Source: Colicola sp016286205 (GTDB lineage: Bacteria > Bacteroidota > Bacteroidia > Bacteroidales > Paludibacteraceae). From it: a DNA stretch of 64,000 bases. The notes beneath the pieces are model-generated. The model saw only the letters and a program-made list of their open reading frames with translations, was not told where the DNA came from and made no database searches. Shown one piece after another: positions 25,694 through 33,641 of this stretch (the first letter of the stretch is position 1; each line of letters starts with the position of its first letter). Location: positions 62,001 through 126,000 of the forward strand of contig JAEESF010000005.1 of NCBI GenBank assembly GCA_016286205.1, written 5' to 3'. The translations under genes and the position numbers were made by a program.

Positions 25694-27784
25694 TTAGCTG
25701 ATGTCGCTCCAGTTGTGGGTCTCGATGCGGAGCAGATCGAGCTGATGTTTGTAGATGCGGTTCATCTCATCTTCCAGCATCGGATCTTTGTCCAGTATCG
25801 ATTGCGCTGCCTGACGAGCCAGTTCAAGCAATTGGCCGTCGGTAGCCAGATTGGCTATATGCAGATTGAATGGCAGTCCCGATTGAGCCGTTCCTTCCAG
25901 GTCGCCCGGGCCACGTAGTTGCAGATCAGCCTCTGCAATGCGGAATCCGTCGTTGGTGGCCACCATGATATCCATTCGTTGGCGTGTCTCGCGGCTCATC
26001 TCCACGCGCGTGAGTAGCAGGCAGTAACTCTGGTCGGCTCCACGTCCCACGCGTCCACGCAACTGATGCAGTTGGCTCAGTCCGAAGCGCTCTGCGTTCT
26101 GCACTACCATCACCGTGGCATTAGGCACATTCACGCCCACTTCTATCACCGTAGTGGCAACCAGTATCTGCGTCTCGCCGCTGATGAACCGCTGCATCTG
26201 TAGATCCTTGTCCGCTGCTTTCATCTGGCCGTGTACCATCGAGATACGATAGTCTGTAAATGCTTCGCACAATTCGTTGAAACCGTTCTGCAGATCTTGC
26301 AGATCAAGTTTCTCGTTCTCTTTAATCAGCGGATAGACAACATAAACCTGGCGTCCTTGATCAATCTGCTGTTTAAGGAACGAATAGACTTGCGCGCGAC
26401 GCTCAATCGAGTAGTGAAGTGTATGTATCGCCTTGCGTCCTGGAGGCAACTCATCGATAATGCTGACACGCAGATCGCCATACACCGTCATCGCCAGCGT
26501 ACGCGGAATAGGAGTGGCGGTCATGACCAGTATGTGCGGCGCTATCTGTCCTTTGGTCCATAGCTTGGCACGTTGGGCCACACCGAAACGGTGCTGTTCG
26601 TCTATGATGACGAGACCCAGTTTCTGCCACTGGACATTGTCTTCTATCAAGGCATGCGTACCTATCAGGATGTTGATGGTACCGTTCATCAGGCCGTTAT
26701 GGATAGGTACGCGCTGTTTCTTGGATGTGGAGCCTGTCAGCAAAGCCACATGGACACTGTCGCCCAGCGGAGCCAGGAATGTCTTCAGCGTCTCGTAGTG
26801 CTGATTGGCCAGAATCTCCGTAGGAGCCATGATGCAGGTCTGTAGGCCGTTATCGACTGCCAATAGACAGCAGAAGAGTGCCACCAGTGTCTTACCGCTA
26901 CCTACGTCACCTTGCAGCAGACGATTCATCTGCTTGCCTGATTTTAGGTCATCATGTATCTCGTGGATAACGCGTTTCTGTGCGTTGGTCAGGTCGAACG
27001 GCAGCGATTGGTAGAGAGAATGAACGCGTGCTCCAACGGTCGGCAACTGGTAGCCTGTGCGCGCCTCGCGCTGCTTCATCTGGCGCAATAGTTGCAGTTG
27101 GATATAGAATAACTCCTCAAATTTCAGTCTCGCACGTGCACTCTGCATGGCCTGCGTATTGCGCGGGAAATGTACATTGATGAGCGCCTCGGTCAGAGAG
27201 GGGAGATGATATTGCTGCAGAATAGTGGCATCAATAGTGTCCGGTACGCCTGCTTTCAGGTCGGGTAGCAGGTCTGTGATGATAGCGCGTATGGCCTTCG
27301 AATTCAGCCCGATACGTTTCATCTTGTCCGTCGTGTTGTAGTACGGCTCCAGTCCCTGCGTCATCTCGGGTGTCACTTTGTCCCAAGGAGTCAGGTCCGG
27401 ATGAACGAAATTGTAGGTGTGATTAAATCGGCTTGGCTTGCCGAATAGCAGATACTTGACGCCCTTCTGCAGTTTGACGTACTGCACGCCGCGAAACCAG
27501 ACCAGTTCACATTGGTGTGTGCCGTCATTGAATGTGGCGCTCAACCGTTGCGCCTTGCCTATGCCGATAGTGTGCCATTCGGTCACGTAACCCGCAATCT
27601 GGACATACGTATCTTCATCGTCAATCTCCGCAATCTGATAGAAACGGCTGCGGTCGATATATTTATACGGGTACTGGCGCAACAAGTCCATAGCTGTGCG
27701 AACGCCCAGCTCGGAACGAAGAATGTCGGCACGCTTAGCACCGACATTCTTACAATAAGCTATATCTCTATGGGAAAGTTCCAT
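25694..27784 (-). CDS. recG: ATP-dependent DNA helicase RecG
   Basis: RecG remodels stalled replication forks and Holliday junctions. The 696-residue protein has the N-terminal wedge/OB domain (DEDTYVQIAGYVTEWHTIG at about residues 56-74) and two helicase lobes. Visible motifs are LLQGDVGSGKTLVALF (Walker A, about 288-303), IIDEQHRFGVAQR, TATPIPRTLAM and the C-terminal LHQLRGRVGRGADQSYC. The length is normal. It follows tonB by 37 bases on the same strand and probably shares its promoter. Confidence 0.96.
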   Translation of the reverse strand: MELSHRDIAYCKNVGAKRADILRSELGVRTAMDLLRQYPYKYIDRSRFYQIAEIDDEDTYVQIAGYVTEWHTIGIGKAQRLSATFNDGTHQCELVWFRGVQYVKLQKGVKYLLFGKPSRFNHTYNFVHPDLTPWDKVTPEMTQGLEPYYNTTDKMKRIGLNSKAIRAIITDLLPDLKAGVPDTIDATILQQYHLPSLTEALINVHFPRNTQAMQSARARLKFEELFYIQLQLLRQMKQREARTGYQLPTVGARVHSLYQSLPFDLTNAQKRVIHEIHDDLKSGKQMNRLLQGDVGSGKTLVALFCCLLAVDNGLQTCIMAPTEILANQHYETLKTFLAPLGDSVHVALLTGSTSKKQRVPIHNGLMNGTINILIGTHALIEDNVQWQKLGLVIIDEQHRFGVAQRAKLWTKGQIAPHILVMTATPIPRTLAMTVYGDLRVSIIDELPPGRKAIHTLHYSIERRAQVYSFLKQQIDQGRQVYVVYPLIKENEKLDLQDLQNGFNELCEAFTDYRISMVHGQMKAADKDLQMQRFISGETQILVATTVIEVGVNVPNATVMVVQNAERFGLSQLHQLRGRVGRGADQSYCLLLTRVEMSRETRQRMDIMVATNDGFRIAEADLQLRGPGDLEGTAQSGLPFNLHIANLATDGQLLELARQAAQSILDKDPMLEDEMNRIYKHQLDLLRIETHNWSDIS

Positions 27785-27821
27785 CGTGCCGAATGGAAAA
27801 CCGGCTCCGGAGCCTCTCCGG

Positions 27822-28502
27822 TTATTGGAGTTTGAAGTTAACCGGCACCGTGTACTTCACGCGGACAGCTTTACCACGCTGCTTACCCGGTTTCCAGTTA
27901 GGCATCGACTTGATGACGCGAATAGCCTCTTTGTCCAGCGATGGGTCACCACCCGAACGAACAACCTCGACATCGACAATCGAACCGTCCTTGTTAACAA
28001 CGAACTGGCAGATAACACGACCCTGGATACCGTTCTCCTGGGCGATAACCGGATACTTGACGTTCTCACTCAGATACTTGAACAGCGCTTGCTGTCCACC
28101 CGGGAACTCAGGCATGGTCTCAACCACAACGAAGACCACTTCCTCTTCCTCTACTTCCTCCTTGGGCTCTACCGGCGCAGCGATAACGACCTCGGTCTCT
28201 TTGTCATCCTCGGTGTTGACCTCGATAGACTCAACCTCCTTGTCATCCTCAACGACATTCAGCACTTCCACTTCTTGTACTTGTGGGGGTGGGGGAGGAG
28301 GAGGCGTCTCTTGACTGGTCTGCTGGATCTCCACTTCTTCCTCAAACAGGAATTCGGAGTCAGCCACATCATACTTGGTAACCTCACGCTCCGTCCACTC
28401 TAGCGCTACGTAGCATAGGCTGAGAACGAAAACAAAACCCATGAGAACATATATCACTTTGTTGTTCTCCAGGCTGGCTTTTTCTGATTTCTTTAATTGC
28501 AT
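27822..28502 (-). CDS. tonB: Energy transducer TonB
   Basis: TonB couples the inner membrane proton gradient to outer membrane receptors. The 226-residue protein has a cytoplasmic start, one membrane helix (residues about 16-34), a run of seven prolines (67-73), an acidic Glu/Val-rich periplasmic spacer (about 74-130) and a Bacteroidota-type C-terminal domain (131-226) with MPEFPGGQQALFKYL, GRVICQFVVNKDGSIVDVEV and MPNWKPGKQRG. The spacer is strongly acidic rather than the usual Pro/Lys-rich. ExbB/ExbD are not next to it. It has its own strong promoter. Confidence 0.94.
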   Translation of the reverse strand: MQLKKSEKASLENNKVIYVLMGFVFVLSLCYVALEWTEREVTKYDVADSEFLFEEEVEIQQTSQETPPPPPPPQVQEVEVLNVVEDDKEVESIEVNTEDDKETEVVIAAPVEPKEEVEEEEVVFVVVETMPEFPGGQQALFKYLSENVKYPVIAQENGIQGRVICQFVVNKDGSIVDVEVVRSGGDPSLDKEAIRVIKSMPNWKPGKQRGKAVRVKYTVPVNFKLQ

Positions 28503-28542
28503 ATCTTGTGTTTTTTTAGGTCGTATTTATCAAAATCGGCTG

Positions 28543-28574
28543 CAAATATACTGCTTTTTTATGATATATGCAAA
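28543..28574 (-). promoter_or_regulatory. Promoter for tonB-recG
   Basis: On the minus strand TTTGCATATATC (28574-28563) and TATATTTG (28550-28543) form the -33 and -7 elements. The whole -33 to pre -7 segment is identical to the rpsO promoter. Confidence 0.8.
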
Positions 28575-28593
28575 TATTTTTGCATTTATTAGT

Positions 28594-29418
28594 TCATTTT
28601 TTGCATATTTGCCGTTTGCAAGCACTAACCAGGGTGTAAAAAACTTTCCACAAATACCAGGCCAAACATTTCGTCCAACGGAAATGGAAGTTCCCGTTAT
28701 ACCTCTTATTGAGCCATCGCCAAGCGCGAGCATAATGGTATTGGTAGCGCAGAATATGCCCGACTGTTCGAGGCTGCGACACAGATGAATGCCTGCGCCA
28801 TGCGGCGGTATAAACATGTATATAGCCGAACTGCGTGTGCTGCGAGAAAATACCGTACAGAGGGTAGTCCAGGACTAGGAATTTCTGCTCATCCAAGACC
28901 TTAAGGTCTTCTTCCTGCAACAATTCTGTTCGAAAAACAACCGTGCAGTTGGTGTGCGATGCACCTTCCCGATTATACCGCAGGCGGATATCTCCTACCG
29001 GTTTGTCGGCATGGTCCAGATCTTCCAGTTGTCCCTCTACATCATCGTAAGCCGCCGTATGCACCAGGCCTACTTGAGGATGTGTCTGCAAATAATCTAT
29101 CTGTATCTGCAGTTTGTCCTCTTTCAACCAATAGTCATCGCCATCAAGCATGGCAACGTAGGTGCAGCCGTCTGCGATGATACGGCGGTATAGGTCAAGC
29201 GTGTTGCCGACCAATCCCAGATTCCGCTCTCGTCGTATATATACGATTCTGTTGTCCTTCGCCGCATATTGTTCGCAGATAGCCTGCGTGCCATCGGTGG
29301 ACGCATCGTCGCCGATATAGATGCGTATGGGCTCATCGCATTCCTGCGCGAGAACACTGTCTATCGCCTGAGCGATATAGGACTCGTGGTTATATGTAGT
29401 TATGCAAATGCCAATCAT
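28594..29418 (-). CDS. GT2 family glycosyltransferase
   Basis: The product of about 274 residues has a GT-A fold start (IGICITTYNHESYIAQAIDSVLAQ), DDASTDGT and the metal-binding AMLDGDDYW at about residue 90. It would transfer a sugar from a nucleotide donor in surface polysaccharide synthesis. The ATG at 29418 overlaps the TGA of the preceding gene (ATGA); a GTG two codons earlier is possible. The basic, aromatic C-terminus (ILRYQYHYARAWRWLNKRYN) may sit on the membrane. It ends the ssb-to-GT2 gene run. Confidence 0.88.
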   Translation of the reverse strand: MIGICITTYNHESYIAQAIDSVLAQECDEPIRIYIGDDASTDGTQAICEQYAAKDNRIVYIRRERNLGLVGNTLDLYRRIIADGCTYVAMLDGDDYWLKEDKLQIQIDYLQTHPQVGLVHTAAYDDVEGQLEDLDHADKPVGDIRLRYNREGASHTNCTVVFRTELLQEEDLKVLDEQKFLVLDYPLYGIFSQHTQFGYIHVYTAAWRRHSSVSQPRTVGHILRYQYHYARAWRWLNKRYNGNFHFRWTKCLAWYLWKVFYTLVSACKRQICKK

Positions 29419-30872
29419 GGGCACAAAGCGCTAATAATCGTCAGTACGGCACATTTCTCGATGATATTTCCATCGCGATAGTGCGCTATCAATTCGTTTT
29501 CCGATGCGATTCCTCGGAGCACATTTTTATGGCTATCGAAGTAGGCATCTAAGGCCGGAAGCAGATTCGGATTCGATTTCGCCCAACGGTCATACGGATT
29601 CATAGAATCCGCATCGGTCTTGTAGCCATCGTATATATGTAGTCTCTTCAGCACGCTCCAAAGAATGCGTTTGGGGACATCTTTCAGCCAAATATTACGT
29701 CCTGCCACACTCACCATCCGGTGCCGATGGCCGATGCGTTCGTGCTTGTGATGCCATTGTGCTGCTTCCGGGTAATAAGCCAAGATCCACTTGTCGTAGA
29801 AGGCATAGTTACGGCGTTTCTCATTAGGAATATGCAGCACGTATTCCAGAAAATCCACATCGCAGAAGGGCGAATAACTCTCCGTGTAATGCTGCAGCAC
29901 CTGTGGTGAACCGATGCCGTTTCCTGCGAAACTAAGACTGTACAATAAGTCTATCTCATGCTTGCTATCAGTAATAACCGATAGTATATTGTCGCCATTC
30001 ACACCTGTCAGCACAATCCCTTTTTTCTTCCAGTCTTGCTGCGAGGCGAAGGTGTAAATCTCGGATGGCCCGTTGTAGTTGATGAGCCATTGTGTGGCTG
30101 CTGCGATATCGTCTACTCGGGTCAGATAATTCCCGCCATCCAATGGCATAAACTGCCATTCGTTGCCCAGATAGCGGCTTATCTCTTGCGGCAAGATATG
30201 GTCGTAATGCCCGGTCTGCGAATAAGTAAAATTCGTGATGGGTTGTGTGGCCAGTTGATGTGCTACTATCTGACACATACGGCTGTCCAAACCACCGCTC
30301 AGCGGAAAGAAATGTTGCAGACCTTCTTTCTCGTTTCTGCGAACGACGCGTTCCACCGCCTGACGAAACAGACGATTCGTCTCTGCTAGCATCTCCTGTT
30401 CATTATATGGCCAAGCCGTGTTGTCAAAACGATGGTAAGTCTTCACCTCTATTTTCCCGCCTTGAGCCACTATATATTGGCCCGCAAGCACTCGATGAAT
30501 GCCCTCGTAAATCGTATGGCAGTCGTCCGTATAACCTTTGTTCACCATCGCACGAATGAAGGATTCGTTGGGCTGAGAAAAAACCGTTTGACGACTCAGT
30601 TCTTTTAGGTCTTGCGCATATACTAAACCATTCTTCGTCTGCGCATAAAAGAGCATTCTGCTGCCTGTGTGGTCGTTAAAAAGAATGATATCATCATTCT
30701 TCGTGTCCACCAGTATGCCGCAAAATGAACCGCGCCACGCATTCCAAAAAACGGTCTCTCCTGCGCGATAACGAGCAATCGCTTGTTCGGGACTGTCGGT
30801 CTCAAAAAGGACACCGTGCACGGTCAAACAACATCCATCCGCGTTATATATGTAGTCATCGAACTTGCTCAT
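29415..30872 (-). CDS. Asparagine synthase-like protein (surface glycan locus)
   Basis: The 485-residue protein has an N-terminal Ntn-like region (GSFCGILVDTKNDDIILFNDHTGSRMLFY, about residues 48-76) and a C-terminal asparagine synthase domain with the PP-loop FPLSGGLDSRMC (about 188-199). The usual N-terminal catalytic Cys after the initiator Met is absent (the start reads MSKFDDYIYN), so glutamine hydrolysis as in AsnB is unlikely. Proteins of this type occur in polysaccharide loci, where they may amidate sugar acids. Its neighbours are a GT4 (17-base overlap) and a GT2, which supports that role. Confidence 0.8.
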   Translation of the reverse strand: MSKFDDYIYNADGCCLTVHGVLFETDSPEQAIARYRAGETVFWNAWRGSFCGILVDTKNDDIILFNDHTGSRMLFYAQTKNGLVYAQDLKELSRQTVFSQPNESFIRAMVNKGYTDDCHTIYEGIHRVLAGQYIVAQGGKIEVKTYHRFDNTAWPYNEQEMLAETNRLFRQAVERVVRRNEKEGLQHFFPLSGGLDSRMCQIVAHQLATQPITNFTYSQTGHYDHILPQEISRYLGNEWQFMPLDGGNYLTRVDDIAAATQWLINYNGPSEIYTFASQQDWKKKGIVLTGVNGDNILSVITDSKHEIDLLYSLSFAGNGIGSPQVLQHYTESYSPFCDVDFLEYVLHIPNEKRRNYAFYDKWILAYYPEAAQWHHKHERIGHRHRMVSVAGRNIWLKDVPKRILWSVLKRLHIYDGYKTDADSMNPYDRWAKSNPNLLPALDAYFDSHKNVLRGIASENELIAHYRDGNIIEKCAVLTIISALCP

Positions 30873-31911
30873 ATATCTTTTTCAACTCTTTGCCAACGGC
30901 CTCGCTGCTATACGGCAAAGCCGCTTTGTGCAAGGCCTCACGTGTGGTCGGCTGAGCATTAAAATCCAGAATGGTGTCAATAAATTCGGCAAACCGCCTG
31001 GGGTTGTGTTGCGCTATCTCGCTCGGCACTATTAGACCCGTTTCGGGTGTAACGATTTCGGTGGCCAGCCCCACGGGCGTGGAGAGAATCGGCGTACCCG
31101 TTGCTGCGGCTTCGGTCAATACGATTCCCGCAGTCTCATAACGACTCGAGAGAACGAACGCATCTGCGCGTTGCAACCATTCGCAGACCTCTCGCGGTGT
31201 CTGTTCGCCGGTAAAAACAACCGTATCTTTCGGAAAATCAAGCTCCTCTGCCAGTTGTTTGGCTTTCAGCCAATCTACACCTGTTCCAACCAACACCAGT
31301 CGCACATCGCTTCTGCGTTTGCAAACTACGCGAAAAGCACGCAGCAGACCAAACACATTCTTCGCTTTCTCGTCAAAACAGCTCACATGCAGCAGAGTCC
31401 TATAGCCCTTCCCTTTAGGGAGGGGATGGGGTAGGCTTTCAAAGAAGAACTCATCCACTACATTCTTGGCGCGGAGCCACTTTTTTGCCTGAAAACCAAG
31501 TTGTTGCATCGCGTTCTCTAGCATCGGGCTGACAGTCATCACCACTTCCGCCTCGCGGCACAACCGATGGGCAAAACGCTGCTTCAGCCACGACTGACGT
31601 TTGAACTCACCGCTCTCGGGCAGATAACCGCTCCAGTGTTCCACTACGATGAATGGAATCTTGTGCGCCCATTTCAACCAAAGGGCTAAGAGCCCTTGTT
31701 TCTGCATCACATTCAGTTGCACCAGGTTTGGCAAGCCCCACGTCCGCCGTATCGCTCGCCATTGTTGCCACAGGTCGCGCCAGCCTTGCGAATGCAGCAC
31801 CTCCACATCGCATCCTTGCGCACGAACAGCCTCCACGTGCTTTTGCACGAAGAGACCTGCCATTGCGTCGCTCGCGGACGGATACCACGGTGTGAGATAC
31901 AGAATTCTCAT
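30856..31911 (-). CDS. GT4 family glycosyltransferase
   Basis: The 351-residue GT-B enzyme has the N-terminal MRILYLTPWYPSASDAMAGLFVQKHV and the C-terminal donor-binding region VFTGEQTPREVCEWLQRADAF ... SSRYETAGIVLTEAAATGTPI, including the E-x7-E motif. In the linker before HVSCFDEKAKN, the peptide SLPHPLPKGKGYR (about residues 157-169) is encoded by a palindromic repeat related to those in the fusion gene at 52.3 kb, and looks like a repeat insertion. It overlaps the asparagine synthase-like gene by 17 bases. Confidence 0.87.
   Translation of the reverse strand: MRILYLTPWYPSASDAMAGLFVQKHVEAVRAQGCDVEVLHSQGWRDLWQQWRAIRRTWGLPNLVQLNVMQKQGLLALWLKWAHKIPFIVVEHWSGYLPESGEFKRQSWLKQRFAHRLCREAEVVMTVSPMLENAMQQLGFQAKKWLRAKNVVDEFFFESLPHPLPKGKGYRTLLHVSCFDEKAKNVFGLLRAFRVVCKRRSDVRLVLVGTGVDWLKAKQLAEELDFPKDTVVFTGEQTPREVCEWLQRADAFVLSSRYETAGIVLTEAAATGTPILSTPVGLATEIVTPETGLIVPSEIAQHNPRRFAEFIDTILDFNAQPTTREALHKAALPYSSEAVGKELKKIYEQVR
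31405..31436. repeat. REP-like palindromic element inside the GT4 gene
   Basis: CCCTTCCCTTTAGGGAGGGG is followed by ATGGGGTAGGC. It is a short imperfect palindrome, closely similar to 52389-52420 in the aroA-GT2 fusion. It adds about ten codons in frame. Confidence 0.7.
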
Positions 31912-31912
31912 G

Positions 31913-32872
31913 TTAGCGATGACGCCATTCGCGCAGATGCTGGAAGAAAATAGCTATACGGAACAGCGGCTTGTAGTATTTCTCAACGCCGTAATAGGTA
32001 ACGGGAGAACTGCCAAACTGCTTGTAATGACGCGCTATGCCGCGATTCATCGAACCTTCGAAATCAAACTGAACATGCAGTTCGCGTGCCAGTTTCATCG
32101 CTTCGAGAGCCAATAATGCGCCCGCTCCACTATCGTTAAAGGCATGATCAAGCGCAGGAATCAGATAGTAGAGATAATGCTTGTCCCATACCAGGAAAGC
32201 CGCGGCATATGGCTGACCGTCTGCATTGCAAACCGAGATGATGCGATATTGATGAACGCGCTTCAGTTTGCGCTCCAGTACTAGTAGAAATTCGCGCGTG
32301 TAACTGATCTGTCGGCCGCGCGTCTCCAGGCAGCGACTGTGGAATCGGTAGAAATCTTCCACGGTCATCGTATTGTCGATATGCAGACTCAGCGCTTTCT
32401 GCAACTGACGTTTTTTGTTCTTGCTGAACGACCCAATCAGTTTGTCCAGATCGCTCAAATCGTCCACGCGATAAGTCACGCGCTCTTTGGCCTTAAATCC
32501 CAATGCCTTCATCGCATCTACGCATAGACTGCCCGGCAGATATTGCTGGTAATAATAGGCCAGTTTCATCTGGTCGAGTTGCTCGCTTATCTGGCGGCAA
32601 ACTTCAGCTATTTTCCAGCGGTCGCCGGTCGTTTCTGCATTCACCCAGATTCCGCCTATCTGCGACATCTGAGGCATCAGAATATACTTGTACCACGCCC
32701 GTTTGCGTAGCAAATAGGGCATTGCGCCTACTATCTCGCCTTGCTCATCTTCTGCGAAGAGAACATCCCATTCTTTGCCTGCGCATACGGCATCTAACCA
32801 CCACGGCGCCATGAATATCGGCATAAATTCTTGCTTGGCGCACCACTCGCTGTAACGTTCTTTGTTTGTCAT
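31913..32872 (-). CDS. FemAB/GNAT-like acyltransferase
   Basis: The 319-residue protein resembles the FemAB-like GNAT proteins often placed in Bacteroidota polysaccharide loci. It has an N-terminal half with PWWLDAVCAGKEWDVLFAED and a C-terminal GNAT-like half with SFSKNKKRQLQKAL, YAAAFLVWDKHYLYYLIPALDHAF and FDFEGSMNRGIARHYKQFGS. The last block is the most diagnostic. It would transfer an amino acid or acyl group to a cell-envelope molecule; the substrate is unknown. Its ATG overlaps the ssb stop (ATGA), and it ends one base before the GT4 gene. Confidence 0.8.
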   Translation of the reverse strand: MTNKERYSEWCAKQEFMPIFMAPWWLDAVCAGKEWDVLFAEDEQGEIVGAMPYLLRKRAWYKYILMPQMSQIGGIWVNAETTGDRWKIAEVCRQISEQLDQMKLAYYYQQYLPGSLCVDAMKALGFKAKERVTYRVDDLSDLDKLIGSFSKNKKRQLQKALSLHIDNTMTVEDFYRFHSRCLETRGRQISYTREFLLVLERKLKRVHQYRIISVCNADGQPYAAAFLVWDKHYLYYLIPALDHAFNDSGAGALLALEAMKLARELHVQFDFEGSMNRGIARHYKQFGSSPVTYYGVEKYYKPLFRIAIFFQHLREWRHR

Positions 32873-33300
32873 CTGAATAGTCCGTTAAAAAATTCACCTT
32901 TTGCCTCTAGCCTTTCGTCCTCTAGCCTTTCGTCCTCTAGTCCTTCGTCTTTCGCCTCAGGTCTTTCCGGCCTGTAAAGTATCTGTATGTTTTCTGCTAC
33001 AATCTCTGTTTTGCGCCTTATCTGCCCATCCTTTTCCCACGTGCGCGTTTTTAGTTTTCCTTCTACATACACTTTCATGCTTTTCTTGATCGACTGTTGC
33101 GCCCATTCGGCCAGATTGCGCCACAACACAATCGAGTGCCATTCTGTCACATCGGGAACTTGTGTCCCGTTTTGCATGATGTACCCTTTTTCGGTCGTTG
33201 CCAGATTAAATGTTGCAATACATACTCCTCGGTCTAGATAGCGTACTTCCGGATCATTTCCTACGTTACCGATGAGAATTACTTTGTTTACGCTTGACAT
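32869..33300 (-). CDS. ssb: Single-stranded DNA-binding protein with repeat-derived C-terminus
   Basis: The N-terminal OB fold is clear: NKVILIGNVGNDPEVRYL, ATFNLATTEKG, EWHSIVLWRNLAEWA and KVYVEGKLKTRTWEKDG (residues 5-110). SSBs normally end in a flexible linker and an acidic DDxPF tip that recruits partner proteins. Here the last 30 residues are repeats of EDERL followed by EAKGEFFNGLFR, encoded by a 15-bp tandem repeat, and no DDxPF tip is present. With 143 residues it is near normal length. The stop overlaps the next gene by four bases. Another SSB elsewhere in the genome may be the main one. Confidence 0.88.
   Translation of the reverse strand: MSSVNKVILIGNVGNDPEVRYLDRGVCIATFNLATTEKGYIMQNGTQVPDVTEWHSIVLWRNLAEWAQQSIKKSMKVYVEGKLKTRTWEKDGQIRRKTEIVAENIQILYRPERPEAKDEGLEDERLEDERLEAKGEFFNGLFR
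32904..32948 (-). repeat. 15-bp tandem repeat encoding the ssb tail
   Basis: Two exact copies of CCTCTAGCCTTTCGT and a third variant copy lie in the 3' part of ssb. The unit is a multiple of three, so copy number changes keep the frame and alter the number of EDERL repeats. Confidence 0.85.
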
Positions 33301-33364
33301 ATTATTAAATATTAAATCTTAAATGTGCAATCTTCAATGCGAAGCCGTGTGGCAAATTTGCGGG

Positions 33365-33396
33365 CAAATTTACTGCTTTTTTTTCATATATGCAAA
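33365..33396 (-). promoter_or_regulatory. Promoter for ssb and the glycan genes
   Basis: On the minus strand TTTGCATATATG (33396-33385) and TAAATTTG (33372-33365) form the -33 and -7 boxes. The sequence is nearly identical to the rpsO and tonB promoters. Confidence 0.78.
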
Positions 33397-33410
33397 CGTT
33401 TCGAAGAAAA

Positions 33411-33530
33411 AATGTACTCTCATTAAGATTTTGTCCTATTTTTCCGCTGCACGAGAAAACACGAGACTTTTACCTGACAATCACGAGACGAATACCTGAC
33501 AAAAAAGTGTACGATTTTTAAGATTCCGAG
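33411..33530 (+). repeat. Dispersed intergenic repeat, copy B
   Basis: It matches copy A (8226-8345) over its full length in the same orientation. It opens with ATGTACTCTCATTAAGATTT and ends with GTGTACGATTTTTAAGATT. It lies between the divergent ssb and EEP-family promoters; the whole spacer 33301-33641 consists of these three elements plus a TTAAATA repeat at 33301-33325. Confidence 0.85.
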
Positions 33531-33555
33531 AAAAATGCAATATTTTACAAAAATA

Positions 33556-33587
33556 TTTGCACATGTCATTTTTTTTATGTAATTTTG
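33556..33587 (+). promoter_or_regulatory. Promoter for the EEP-family/prs gene run
   Basis: TTTGCA (33556-33561) and TAATTTTG (33580-33587) have the usual Bacteroidota spacing. Confidence 0.72.
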
Positions 33588-33641
33588 CAGCGCAAAATGT
33601 GTGAGTACTAAGAATATAAATCTAAAATCGAATATAAATTT

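Noticed and set aside
28594..33300. Full capsule or O-antigen locus
   Set aside because: There is no Wzx flippase, Wzy polymerase, chain-length regulator or nucleotide-sugar synthesis gene; only a few glycan genes follow ssb.
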